This document shows, piece by piece, positions 35,518 to 48,164 of a DNA stretch of 64,000 nt. Position 1 is the first letter of the stretch. Every line of letters starts with the position of its first letter. The notes beneath the pieces were generated by a model. The model saw nothing but the letters and a program-made list of their open reading frames with translations. It did not search any database and was not told the origin of the DNA. Both the position numbers and the translations under genes were made by a program. This DNA is from Sipunculus nudus (Eukaryota > Annelida > Sipuncula > Golfingiida > Sipunculidae): positions 75,375,676 through 75,439,675 of the forward strand of contig CM049316.1 of the NCBI GenBank assembly GCA_026874595.1, in the 5' to 3' direction.

Positions 35518-35520
<3 letters not shown>
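35200..35520. mobile_element. Repeat insertion at the TA microsatellite of copy B
   Basis: The block starts near AGCTCACCTATTAGCTATAG and has a CGTCGTC-rich segment, like the repeat starts at 20,430 and 27,085. It is absent from copy A, whose same site carries the hammerhead repeat instead. Confidence 0.5.

Positions 35521-35550
<30 letters not shown>
35520..35550. repeat. (CA)n microsatellite
   Basis: About 15 CA units followed by a short TATATA. Confidence 0.95.
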
Positions 35551-35556
<6 letters not shown>

Positions 35557-36009
35557 CAAACTTAAGTCGGGGCACAAGTCATATGCGAGATCACACTATC
35601 AGCAGCCATCCTATTGCATAAATAGCGTGGTAAACAGTCACTAATCTTTACATAAGTTTATGAGTTTAGAATTTACTCATAATAATACGAGTGCTCAAAA
35701 ACTATAGAATAAATATATCTCGATGGTAATGGGTCAATTGCGTTGTTGCGTACAAGCTAGTTAGTAACACGACGTTGTTCCGCATGAAGAATTTATCTTT
35801 AACCCTAACAAATCCTAAATAAAATAAATGGTACATCCGTTTTTCCATTTCTTATTGGTTTCCTTATTAATATTTTTATATAAGGTAATGGCTTTTTCTT
35901 AAATTTCGTATTGATTTGAAAGTCTAATATTTTTTGGCAGCGTGGTATCACGTAGCTACTGGTGACAGACACAAGAGTCCTAAATACAAATGATCACGAA
36001 TCTAATCAA

Positions 36010-36345
36010 CTCTTGTTTTGTACACATTGCCCAGCCCTAAAATAGCTAGTGCTCTGTATACATAGACCGTGCAAAAAAAAAACAGCTTGAGTTTTGTTAA
36101 CATTGGCCAAACCAATTACACCTCGTGTTTTGTACACATACTCTATGCCAAAAAACAACTGCAAAAAAAACTACAACAGTTTTGTAGACGTAGGCCAGAC
36201 CAAAACATCTCGTGTCGTGCACATAGACTATATGCCGAAAACAGCTTTAGGATTGTAAACATAGACCAAGCCAAAAACGGCTCGTGTATTCATTAGCCAG
36301 TAAAATACAGCCCTGGTATTGTATATATAGGCCATGCCATATAAC
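36010..36345. repeat. 36-bp minisatellite (copy B)
   Basis: The counterpart of 6200-6600 with fewer and more damaged units. Confidence 0.7.
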
Positions 36346-37167
36346 CCAAGACCCCTATCGTCTTGGACATGTTTATTGGCCATTAGGCATAAGTATTAGA
36401 ATCGTGCATTTAAGTTGAATTTATCATGGCACAATAACAACCGCATATTTGTATAATGTTTATTAGTATGCATTCGTTTGCAAATTACATTGGCCTGTAT
36501 TCTCCATGTATTGCTTAATTCTGAGATCGCTTTATACCCTCGAAAGAAAATTAAACATGTGAGAATAGCAAAAAATGGAACCAACGAAAATATAAAGTCA
36601 GCCACAGTAAGCCCTATCAAGTTTTTTTAATTGTCTTATATGCGCCGAAATTAGTCGATTTTACTATTAAAATACCTCCGTGATGGGGCAAATTCAAAAT
36701 AATTTAATATGCATAATATTTTAATATCAGGATATTTCAGGTGAAATTTAATTCCGTTTCATCCTTCCATTACTATATTTTAGTCCTTTCGTTACTACAA
36801 AAAATATAACAACCTACCATCCATACTATCTTTTTACCTGTGTTTTTATTTTAACGATCGCCTTTCATTAAAAAAATGAAACTTGCATAAATATATATAT
36901 ATATATGATGTATATATTTTTTTAATTTAAAAAGCTTTTAAAATGATTTTTCTATTAAAGATTTATTAATGATGATATTCAGAATAATATTTTTTTTTAA
37001 AAGGCTGACGCAGATGTCCCGTGAAAAAATGGATGTTTAACTTCAATGTATTAATTTTATATAACGCTGATGTTACAGCTACAGAGAGTGAATGTTACAA
37101 CGGTGTTTGAACGATATTCCACATGAAATAATATTCCTATGAAAATGAATTTTTGAATCTTGACAGG

Positions 37168-37520
37168 CCCGTCACGCGTGTCTGTTTGAGGCAACCACCT
37201 GAAGTGCAGTCAACACAAACTGTGGCTGCGGACTTGTAAAAATCCAGAAAGGCGGACATACGTACAACTTCACCTACTTTAACGGCCGCCTTGCCTCCAG
37301 GTAGTAGTTGTCTATGGTTGCCGTGTAGTTGCCGTGGTCCCGGGGTAGAAGTCCTATACTGATTGCTACCAGACTCTGGATAAAGAGATCTCCGAGAGGA
37401 GAGGTGGCGCTGACGGTCCTACCATTGGACGTCCGGAGCCTCTGACAGATGACGTACTGCCTTCTCCTGCACACAGCGAGGGTGATGACATCTTATGTCT
37501 GTTATTTACCGAGAAATATT
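37168..37520 (+). pseudogene. Coding-like relic shared by both duplication copies (copy B)
   Basis: The counterpart of 7510-7872. The plus strand reads in part KIQKGGHTYNFTYFNGRLAS and later LDKEISERRGGADG, then LLFTEKY and a stop. The pieces are in different frames. On the minus strand a second open frame has LLPRDHGNYTATIDNYY, which resembles the F-strand region of an Ig domain (D-GNYT) but lacks its Cys. The family and the true strand are uncertain. Confidence 0.35.
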
Positions 37521-38168
37521 GATCAACAATACACTCAACACCAAGAACCTGTATAACACTTGATCCAAGAAAATCCTTTACGTCTATTAAACATTTACAC
37601 ATAGATCGTAAGTGTAGACTTCATCAGTATATTAATATACATAAATTCACACTGTTTATAAAGGACCCTGTTGCATAATTTTTCCAAAAGTTTTAAAATT
37701 AAAACAATATTGCTCAATTGTAAATAGGAAGATAAAAGCTTGTTTTATTCCATGTTTAAATGAACAACGTATGTAATTATGAATTCTATTCTATGAATAT
37801 GAATTCTATAATTATAATTAATCTATAATTTTAAAAAATGTTTTCGGCATGGTGGAGGAAGTTTTAATTTTTAGTACATGTTGGCTTTTTCAATGAGCGA
37901 CGTCACCACAAGATTCGGGCACCGATGCAAATCATCCGATAGACTGCTTTTTTTCTTGCATGTTAGAAAGCAAATTAAAATGCACGTTGCGTGAATTTGA
38001 ATCGCATTCGTAAATGTACAAGCATTCTCAATCAATCTGTAGTCCCACACTGTTTTAACAAAAAAAAATCTGTTCTTGTTATCATTGGTGTGCTGTAATT
38101 TGCTCTAATAAGAATTTCGAGGACACTTGATAAAAAGTGTTAAGGCCGGGACACTGCTAGGTATTGGT

Positions 38169-38309
38169 TATAGCCCAATGAAATGTTATGCAAGCCGTGA
38201 GGTTTGCGAGGCTTGTGTCACATGGCTGGCGAGCCGTCTAGGCGAGTCTGCCATAATTGACATAAGCCAAGCAAATCTCATGCCTTACTTTACATTTCAT
38301 TGGGCTATA
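38169..38309. mobile_element. 141-bp MITE-like element with 18-bp inverted ends
   Basis: It begins TATAGCCCAATGAAATGT and ends with the exact reverse complement at 38,292-38,309. It lies inside a block of about 350 bp (38,169-38,515) missing from copy A near 9,330. Confidence 0.75.
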
Positions 38310-39310
38310 TCTGATTTGTACAACATGCTCCGCCTCCTTGGTCGAAGGTCACGCGTGTCATTTTTTTGGCCTCGCACCAGTTCTTTGCCATATTTGGAAA
38401 GTCGCCATGCAACTTCACTTGCATTGTCGCTTTTCATGTCCCTGTGATGCAAGCAGATTTGAACGTACAGTTAGAACAAAGGAAAATACGCCGCATGTGG
38501 ACCAAGTCTTGGTTATGTACTTGGTGTGTCATGATTCTCAAGAATTAGATATAGACCTCTGACGACAGCTATATATGGCATTAGACACCAGATGGCGCAG
38601 TGTACACAGAACGTCACATGGCAATTACAAATCAATGAAATTTGTCTATTTCCTGTAGTTCTATATTTATAACAGTTATCGCAGTTAACTTACAGTGCAT
38701 TCAAAGCAAAATTAAATTATTTACATTTTATAGAAAAATACAAAAAGTTGTATCAATTATATGGCAATCACATACAGGAGGAAGAATTTAGAAAAGGTAA
38801 AATGATTACAAGTATGTCACTATAGTAAAGACAAATCCGTCAAACTACTACAGACAATATGACTTGGCATTTAAATCCTTTTCTACCGTATTATTAATCA
38901 TATGGCAACAATATGTGTGAGAAAGATATGGTATAACACAAGAAAGACCGTCCGCAGGATATTTATAGTATGCAAGATATTATTGTTTAAGTGGACACAG
39001 AGCATGGTTTGCGGGTCAGGCTCGGTAATTATGATAAACACATATAATAAATACAAGCAATTTTGATCCAGTTGGCAGGGAATAATTCATTCCCTCGCTA
39101 AATAGTTGAACAAACTGAATCCGTTATTTTTGCAGATATATGAAGTACTTAGAAATATATAACTTGTCATACAGCTGACAGCATGGAGTGCACAAAGAGT
39201 GCTGAGTAAGGGAGAAACCGACTCATTAGTAACCTGGATTTTTTATAGCTCGGCATAGATCCACCGTGTTTATGTTACTTAAAAAAACTACAAGCACGGG
39301 CCTCAACTTT

Positions 39311-39739
39311 TACAGGGCGCAGTTGCCAATAGCAGGTAAACTACAGTGAGATCAAGGTTTATTATATTTTTGTGTGAAAGCGTCCTAACGACCCACCAAT
39401 AGGACGGGCTCGATATTCAAATTATATGCAGTATTTCTTAGTCACTCATTCTAAGTTTTCCATATATTTAAATAATACATGTGTAAACACGATTTTGAAA
39501 AAAAATACTAACAAATTAAAAGGGTGTTACTAAATTCAATGGAACTCAAATAGTTAATGTGGCATTTTCAACTAACTATAATCCTTTCAAGCACAAATTA
39601 ACCGACTGCTAAATGATAACAAAATATCCAAAAAATTAATGGAGCAAAAACAAAGTCTTGGGAGAACTGTGTTACCTATGGTGACAAATTTCTCGTTTGC
39701 ACTAATGGTACCCATATTTCTGTATTCGCGCGCCCTGTA
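39311..39739. mobile_element. 429-bp MITE-like element with 10-bp inverted ends
   Basis: The ends are TACAGGGCGC and GCGCCCTGTA. The block of about 475 bp around it is missing from copy A near 10,110. No target duplication could be identified. Confidence 0.6.
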
Positions 39740-39938
39740 GCAGCATCTGAGTATCATCAACTCTAACCTCACCGTTTAAATATATATATATATTGGGCTG
39801 ACGGCTTGGTGGCTTCTTATCCCCCTGCAGTGTTTAACCTTACAGTCATAATGAATGGGGATCCATGAACGTTGCCATTTTACTCAGTTATTCTGAGGTT
39901 TTATTACACATATATATTGTTCACCTTCATTTTAAAAA

Positions 39939-42534
39939 TTGGAAACCTTTTTGTATTTTGCTAAAACTTATGAGGCGTTAATCAGGAACTCCGACTGTAA
40001 GGAAACCACAGTGGACTGGATCAGACATAACATGCCGGAAATATTAGGAGAAATGTCAGAGGCAGGAGATATCACACAAGGAGGACAACTCCGGATTATC
40101 TCGATTGGCTCAGGAGCAGGTTTGTGTTGCTGAATGGTTCTTTTCTCACTTTTTTATTGTGTACACCCCAATGGTGATACATAATGTATCTGTGTATATT
40201 GTTTGGTATATTGTAGATTTTCAGGGCGTTCTATCCAATACATTTAGTAAATATATACAATTAATCTATATGATTAGTATATTTTAGTAGCTTGCCATAT
40301 TCCGTTATATTTATTTTTTGCTTATTGCACCCATTCTACTTTGCTTCCGATACTTGTACCCAACATAACTAAAGTCGCATGAGACTTTGCTGTATACTTG
40401 CGCTACAATAGTGTTTGTTAAAGATATATTAACAAGTATGGCTGCTATGTATTTCTAAAATGCCTATAGTCGAAACAACATTTAACATGATTAATATGAT
40501 GAATTCGATGAAACGGGAAACTTTTCACTCTACAGTTCATGATAAAAATATGCAAATACGGTGTGAACAAACTACTCGCAAGGTCTTCAAAGGATCATCC
40601 CACAATTCCATATCAAAATAAGGTATTATTATCACCTTATGTACCCGAATATTTAGTTCTTCTTGCATCCATAATCAAATATGTTCATATAAACTGCTAT
40701 AATTATTATAGTTTCTATGGTTTTATGTGAGCCTGACGCCGCAATCTTGGATGAGATTATGAAGTTGAAGCCGCCGGTCTATTACACTGCAGTTGATCCG
40801 AATGATGCCCACATGAAGCAGTTCAAACTGAGAGTAGTCGGTAACATTAAATACGCAGGTGTAGAATTTGACTAAGGGGAAATGGCAGCTGAAGAGTATT
40901 TATCTGCCAAAGCCTCAACTGAAAAGTTTCACATGGTATTCTTCATACATAGCTTGTATTAATTCTACGGTCGAGTGGGGGAGGTTTTGGAAGGTTTTCA
41001 CAATTTGACAGCGAAAGATGGAAGTATAATTGCCATTACCAGTAAAAAAGGTGAGACATTACCAGTTATGATTCCATTACTGAGTATCTGCGTTTGTGTG
41101 CTTTCTGTTTTCTGTTTCTGTTCCCAAAGATAACCTATATCACTGATATCGGAAACCATTTGACAACATCAGTTAAGTTGACCAATAATGTTGGGATCAT
41201 TTTTTCTGCATCGTTTAAATTATAATTTGCCAGTTTATATTATATATGATTTAATCACTAATATTAATGTATTTTTTCATACAGGATTTTTCAGGAAACA
41301 GAAGGGAAACTTCCAATGTCTGATATCGCATTTGGTCAGGACGTTGACATTGCACTTGAGCATCGGCATCTGACTTTCAAACGGACAGAGTTCCCGTTCC
41401 ACATAGACATAGGTACGGATGACAAATTGGAAGATGAAAACTCGTATACATCATCATGGCTAGACATCTGTACTGAGAAACATATATTATATCAGGTCGC
41501 ATTTCGATTATCTATTATGTCACGGCTGAAAATTGAGAGAAAAGTTAATGCCGATTATTGTCAGGGGAGCATAAAGACACCTTTGTTCTGACAACTAATT
41601 CGATGTGCTCTTGGCCATTCAGCAAAGTATCTGCAATTGTGTTGTACTGGAGGAGAAAGCTGCTTTTTTAGCTGTAGTTGGTTTACTTTAATCATCTTGA
41701 AAGACTGCCAGATTTTTTAGCAATGTACTCCAATCGATTCTCTTCAGAGGAAGTAAAATCTAAACCGCATTTTGCATTTGTTGCAATATTTTTTAATGTT
41801 ATATATAATTTTGTTATCCTTTCCTCTCTCGAGTTTCGAAAAGGGGATCGTTTACGATTTATAATTTCTGGTGAGAGTAATCTACGATATACGCTTCCTT
41901 CTCAGAGCTATCGACGGATGGTGTTTCTTTTGCTGAGCCGTTAATGTTTGTACGGTTCTAGTCAAAGCCATCGGTGATCGCATTGTTACTTGTTAGAGCC
42001 ATTGATGATCAGGTCATTTTTTGTCAGGGCTACCCACGATCGCATCATTACATGTTAGAGCCATCGACGATCATGATATTTTTTGGCAGTGCCACCCATG
42101 ATTGTATCGAAACTTATAAGAGCCATCAATGATCATGTCATTTTTTGTCAGGGCCACCAGTAATCGTGTCTGGACTTGATGATCATGTCACCTTTTGTCA
42201 GAGCCGTCCATGATAACAAAGAGCGATCAATGATAATATTGTTTCTTGTCAGGGCCAACCATTTTCATATGGGTTCTTGGTAAATTTGCTTAAAATATCA
42301 TTGAACGCCAGTTTTCACTTATATTTTTTATTGATTTCAGGACCAATATTTGAATGCGGTTCCGAAGGGAATTTGCTGTTTGACTTTTTAACCCACGAGC
42401 CGCATTTCCGTGAGACGTCAGAACCGGGCTTCGTTAAGGAATTCCAGGAGCAACTAAAAACTGCGTCAGTGGAGAAAGACAGGAAACTCGTTTATCAATT
42501 CCCTACATTGGTACACACGGTTCATAAAAGGTAA
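39939..42534 (+). pseudogene. Decayed histamine N-methyltransferase-like gene (copy B)
   Basis: The exon counterparts are 39,939-40,119, about 40,727-41,049, 41,285-41,412 and 42,341-42,534. The ATG of copy A is TTG here. The exon-2 acceptor AG has become AT (40,725-40,726). Exon 2 has TAA at 40,873-40,875 and at 40,960-40,962. Exon 3 has lost one base (128 nt instead of 129), so the frame shifts. Exon 4 (GPIFECGSEGNLLFDFLTH) is still open. Motif I reads IISIGSGAG. Five independent lesions leave no doubt that it is a pseudogene. Confidence 0.93.
41930..42260. repeat. Intronic minisatellite of about 60 bp (copy B)
   Basis: The counterpart of the array at 12,290-12,575, with GATCATGTCA and TTTTGTCAGGGC-ACC blocks. 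Confidence 0.7.
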
Positions 42535-43882
42535 TATACGATAACAGTCAATCGATGCCACATCCGAATAGGAGTCACAGACTTTACATACATTGTAAGA
42601 TTACAGTCAGTCGGTGGCACTCCCTGATAGGACTAATACACTTTACAGACTAAATATGAATCAATTTACAAGTAACTTCCGTTGTTTCATCGATATACAT
42701 GTTAGCCATATTTTGAGATTTCCACTTTTCTGGAAGACAGCATTCTATATAGTCTGTTCGCTAGATAAATACATTTAAATAATAAATTAATAATCACCTT
42801 TCATTCATAGCTTACAGACAATAACACACGCTGATAGGTTCTGTTCCATAGTATAGACCTTATAGCAATGTATGTATGTAGGTGTCGATTCTACACATAG
42901 TGTTTCTAAAGGTGAGATTTTCATTACTGTGTAACCAGGGAAATTGAGATCAATAGCATTTTTTTGCAAGACGGGAATGTCTTTAACATTTTCCATCCCC
43001 AGTTTCTCATATTTACGGACAAATCTACACATTTAAACGAGTCATCTAAGAGTTTATAAAACACTTTAGCGTGAATTATTCTCATATTGATCACGTAGGG
43101 GCTTAAAATATCATATGTTGAAAACATAATGTTCGTTTATATATGTATATGTGTGTGTGTGTCTGTATGTGTGTGATAGACTGCGTCTGGGAGCCTTATT
43201 CTTATTGGGAATTACAGGTGGATTTATAAAATAATACGTTTAACCCAATTCCATAATTGAGTGTGGTTCCAGCGGGGCCGCGTCAAATCCGTATTCTTTG
43301 CGCCGGACATCTGGGAAAATCAACCTTTAACCTCGACATAATTATGTTGAGCATGATATTTTGAGCCGAACATCTGAGCTTTGACAGTAACTCGATTAAA
43401 GTAATATTATTAGTTTTATTGAATTATTAAGGAAATAATACATCACTCATGTCTTGAATGTATGTTATTTTATTATCTTTACTTTACGCGGGATTCAATG
43501 TTCTGTAAGCTTTCATTTGTAAAACCTGTTTTGTGTTTTAATTTCAATAACAATAGCTGGTGCATTTTCCCCGCAGAGTTGGCCGACCAGAGTGATTTGG
43601 CATTTCTCTTACTGAAAGTACGCACTCATATTTGCAGGTGTGTTTCACATTTTTATTATCACAGTTATATTGTTTAACAGTGAACTGATAGACTTTCTAC
43701 TCTTACTGTACTTACTGTATATATCTCTTCCTGTATATATGTTATAAAAATGACTAAGCAGGCATTTCTCTAAATGTTCGCACTCTTTATTTACAGAATA
43801 AATGCAGTGCATTTTCCAGAGCAGTTTTGTTTACTGAACTGAAAACGTGACAGCCCAAAACAACACCCTGAGGAGGGATCCC

Positions 43883-43951
<69 letters not shown>

Positions 43952-44116
43952 CGTTGTGTGTGTTCTTTTAATTTTTATTAATTAATTGAATATTACAACG
44001 AGGCGATTGATATCATAGTAGTATATGTGAGTTACGCTTAACAAAGAGAGGCGGATTGGTATATGGAGCGATGGATTAGATGAAGTATTTAGGCGAAGTG
44101 TAGTCCCGTATATAAT
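42535..44116. other. Duplicated downstream region of the decayed gene
   Basis: Collinear with 12,841-15,496 of copy A without the hammerhead insertion. It keeps exon-like blocks at about 43,577-43,637 (after TTCCCCGCAG, before GTGTGT) and from about 43,797. Confidence 0.55.
43888..43949. repeat. (TA)n microsatellite specific to copy B
   Basis: Copy A has only a short TATATAT at the same site (about 15,325), so this array expanded after the duplication. Confidence 0.95.
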
Positions 44117-45098
44117 CAAGGAGTTTACAGGACTGGAGTATCAACTGTCAGAAGCCCTGCCAGGTCGTGAGTGTCAGTCGTGCGCTAATTGCAATTAAGA
44201 CATGATAAGCCCATTAACTCTATTGTACGCCTATTGTGCCGCGGTGTCAGGCGCAGTGGCGGCACGGCCTTTGATAAAGCGAGCCTGCTAGATGTTACTT
44301 CTGCGGTCCGCTGTAGCTCGCTGAAGCGGAGAGCGATATATCCAGTAACTGAGCAGTAAATCACTGGAATAACATTGACCGGAATTATGAATGCGCAAAT
44401 GGTTTGTTTTGTCAAGAATTATGCGCAACAAATATATCTAGAGAGGTCTCGTGTTGAGGAATCACTTGACCAATTTTTGGATAGATGCGGACACTCTACA
44501 TCAACTTATGCCGTGATTCATGACGGACGACGTGTAAGTGTAAACCTTACTTTCCCTGAATAACTTCGGAATTATAAAAAATTCCATCAGTTCCCACACT
44601 TCTGACTTATATTAATAATTGGCCATGTATTATAGTATTCCGACGATAACAAAAAATTTTTAGCTTATGCTCGGATGACTTTCATTTTGATGGATAACAG
44701 CGAGCCATTGTCCGCTCTGTCACTGACGGCGTTGTTCTCGTATTATCGCCCATATGTACCGCAGCCAAGCTATAGCTCAGGCGTCATTAGCAACAAAACC
44801 TTCACACACGTTTTTCCCACATATATGGAAATATGGTGTTCAAACTTATGATTGTTTAAATATTTATATTAAGTACTACCGGAGATAAATTTCGCGTTAG
44901 TTCACATTTGTGGTCTCCGGGAACTAACGAGCTGTTCCGAAGTCACGCCGAAGGGTGGTCTCTCGCGCTGAATCAATTAGCGCCGGGCTTATCAGCGGCA
45001 TCTCTGTGTGCCATTGAGCAGCGAGTTTTATGACCCCCGTCAGCAACATCCGACACGGCCAGACTCTCACTTGATACTCCATCCCTTTAAACTCCTTG
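44117..45098. mobile_element. 982-bp inverted-repeat DNA transposon in copy B, empty site in copy A
   Basis: The ends are CAAGGAGTTTACAGG and, reverse-complemented, CAAGGAGTTTAAAGG. Similarity of the arms runs to about 30 bp. ATATAAT flanks it on both sides (44,110-44,116 and 45,099-45,105) and occurs once at the empty site in copy A (about 15,497). A 62-codon plus-strand frame inside has no transposase features. The class is unassigned: a 7-8 bp duplication and CAAGG ends would suit hAT or a related superfamily. Confidence 0.85.
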
Positions 45099-46360
45099 AT
45101 ATAATCAATACACGATATGTAGTATATGGCAGACACAGTGTATACCATCGGGCGTATGAGGTTATCGCTTTTTACATTAATCAGAACAATTCATCTTGAA
45201 AAGTATCTGACGTTGTAATCCTTACCGAAGTAACGCTATTAGTTGTAAGCTTCAACCCATAATCATGGTGAATGCATTGAATTCGTGAATTTGTATAATA
45301 CAGGCGCCAAGGAATATTATACACGGCAATATATTTAAATGTGACATTTTAATTTCCGTGTCACTTGTTATTTAGAGATTTCAAAATACACGGTCCAGGG
45401 ATATGCTGTCAAGTGTCAGGTTAACTGACAAAGAATTGGTACAATTGCATCGACGGAGTTAAGAACCGTCAGCATATAAAACAATCACCCGATACGACAT
45501 AGGTATGTTAAATAAGTAAACAATGACTTATGTACGCTCAACTGACCAGAATTTCTGTACAAGACTGTTACTCTAGCACTGTCGATTCTAAACACGTTTG
45601 GCCTAAAATATTGGTGAACAAAAGAGGGACATGTGTAAGATTTAATGTAAGAGATCATGCGGTACATATATCACTGGAACTTTTTAAATGCTAATGTGAT
45701 ATTCAACAATGTCACATGCACTGAAGTTGATAAATTTACAACAATTAAACATGAATTTATATTTCCATCATTTGCGGTAAAAAAAACGTCAGAGTTACAC
45801 TTCTTCTGTACTCTTTCCATATATTAAAATCTTATCCCGTACACATATTGGATTTGTTGCGTGAATCAAATATACGTATATGTCATAGAAAATATGCCCT
45901 TGAATAAACTTATTCTGAGCTTTCGCCCATTGTTCTACAAACACAGGTGAATCAGGAAGGTATTGGAGAAACAAATATAAGGATCAATTAATATTGAGAT
46001 TTATAAGTTAAATGAGGATGGCTGTTATTTTGCAGTGAACTAATAAAATCAGTTGTTACAAGAACTTTGAAGATTTTTTTTGTCGAGTTAAATGCATAAA
46101 CGCCATGGGCGGTACTAGAACAATTATCTGCAGTGAGTATGATAATGTAAGGGGGCCAGCAGAGAATATCATAGTTTTACATATGTCCAAGCGCCATTTG
46201 TCGACGTTTTAGCCCCATTGTTCCCATCACAATGACACAGCAATGATAGCTGGTACAAAGCGCCTGACAGCGGAAAACCGCCATATATCACACCCCTACG
46301 CACAAATCGTACACTACGCTAATTATGATTATTTTGTGTGGTATTCATGCCATTACAGTC
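45099..46360. other. Right end of duplication copy B
   Basis: Non-coding, collinear with about 15,500-16,760 of copy A. Similarity stops near 46,360. Confidence 0.6.
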
Positions 46361-46505
46361 CACATGTCTCATCTGGGAAGATCAAATCTTCATTATCTGG
46401 AAAATGGAAAGGTACTGCGCAAAGGTACATTAAAGAAAAATCGTTTCCATTGATAGCAATAATTGCATCATCATTTTTGTAGTTTTCTTTGTTGTGTCGG
46501 CCGAC

Positions 46506-46927
46506 TTTACTTGTTTTCTGTCTCCTGCAAGCCTTTTCGCGGAGTACGATTACAAGGAATCATGGGATTGCTTCCTCATATTGCTCAACCTGTTGAAACA
46601 GCGGTTCCGGTGACCTAAAAAAACCTTGATTGCTCACAGGCACTTCGGGGAACATTCCTTATAAAAATCCACTCATGCTCCAATCTCTCACATTTGTAGT
46701 CACTTTTCAGCTAGGGTCAGATTCTAGAGCTGTTACCTGTCTTATTACTGGACTGGTTGTGTATTTCCGCAAAGAATTGCTATATTGCTATATTGAAGTG
46801 GCTTATATAAGGTTCGGTTGAACCATTAGAAGACGCTTTTAGAAGCGTAGGAGTCACGTTTTAGATAAAGAGGACCCTGACGACTTTGTGATTCAAACCT
46901 TGCTGGCAGGAGACAGAAAACAAGTAA
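46506..46927. repeat. Inverted-repeat-flanked block of about 420 bp
   Basis: TTTACTTGTTTTCTGTCTCC with its following bases at 46,506-46,532 is repeated inverted at 46,900-46,927. No target duplication was found. It is possibly a MITE. Confidence 0.65.
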
Positions 46928-48160
46928 ATGTCTCCGATCCCTACCTGAATGCCCGAGTCTTATTAACCTGGGAAAGCCCTGTTTCATTGAGACACTTTAG
47001 TACCATCTACCTATTTACAATGTGGACGATAGCGCTACACCTGAGGTTTATATTGAAATATTCCTAAAAACAAAAATTGCAGTAAGTATTTTTAGAATTT
47101 TTTTCTTCCTCATAAATTTATCTATGTATGTTTCCTTTTGACTTTGTATTTATTCCTGCTAATTGATTCAATGCATCACAATTCAATACCACATAACGCA
47201 ATATATTACAACACGCAAATCGGGGTGATACATAGCAGTTCCTTCATTCAAGTTACTGAATGTTGACCTCAAACCTTTATGATACAGAAATGGTCGCTAT
47301 ACCTCATATCATTATGGGACTTCTGTCGATGTCTTTGTATTTGGAATATATACATAGTCGGTTACATCCTGGGTAAATAATCAATGAAGTCGGATAAAGA
47401 AAGTTGCAGAATAATAATCATAATAATAATAATAATCTTTTCCAGACATGTTTTCACTAGGAAACTCTTTTGATATTAGTAATGGGTCATTGGTCTGCTA
47501 ATGTCTACACTAACTAAACTGCTTTATGTATATATTATTATATGAAATGAACTTCCGAAGACGGCAACTCGCGTCATTTAGGGTTGTCTCTCTGTCCCTC
47601 ACGTTCACTGTCTATACGTGTTTAACATGTGTGTTCTTGCCATTCCACGAATCATCAACTCACATGGCAGGCCCCTTTTTCCTTGTTTTTTTATAATTTG
47701 AACTAATACGAATGAATATACACTGTCATAAAAACTGCATATATTGTGAAAATGAGACATTTATTAACAATGACTTAATTCGTCCCCTAGTAATGAACGA
47801 TTACTGATTGTTTACTACAGATGTGTTCAAAGCTTTAACCAGTCTATCCAAAATTTGATCCCTCTTCAACTTCTTGGCACAAGTTGAACCTGCCCTGTGA
47901 CAGTATTATATTTGAAAGCGGGGATGTTAAGATCTTCAATGCCACATCATGTTTCCATGGATACATTGACACGATCTGGCATTTACTGGTCCGACGCTCT
48001 TTGGAAACTTAACCTTCGTGAGTGTCCGCAGCGCTCAAATATCATGACTAAAATAGTTCATGCCTTACTCGCCAGATGGCAGGCCAGGTTATGCTTTGAG
48101 CTTGTCGATTTGCCTCAGTAACAGATGGATATACAATATAACGTCCAATTGTCTTTCTGA
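46928..48160. other. Intergenic sequence
   Basis: No gene is supported. Includes an (AAT)n patch near 47,415. Confidence 0.5.
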
Positions 48161-48164
48161 ATAT

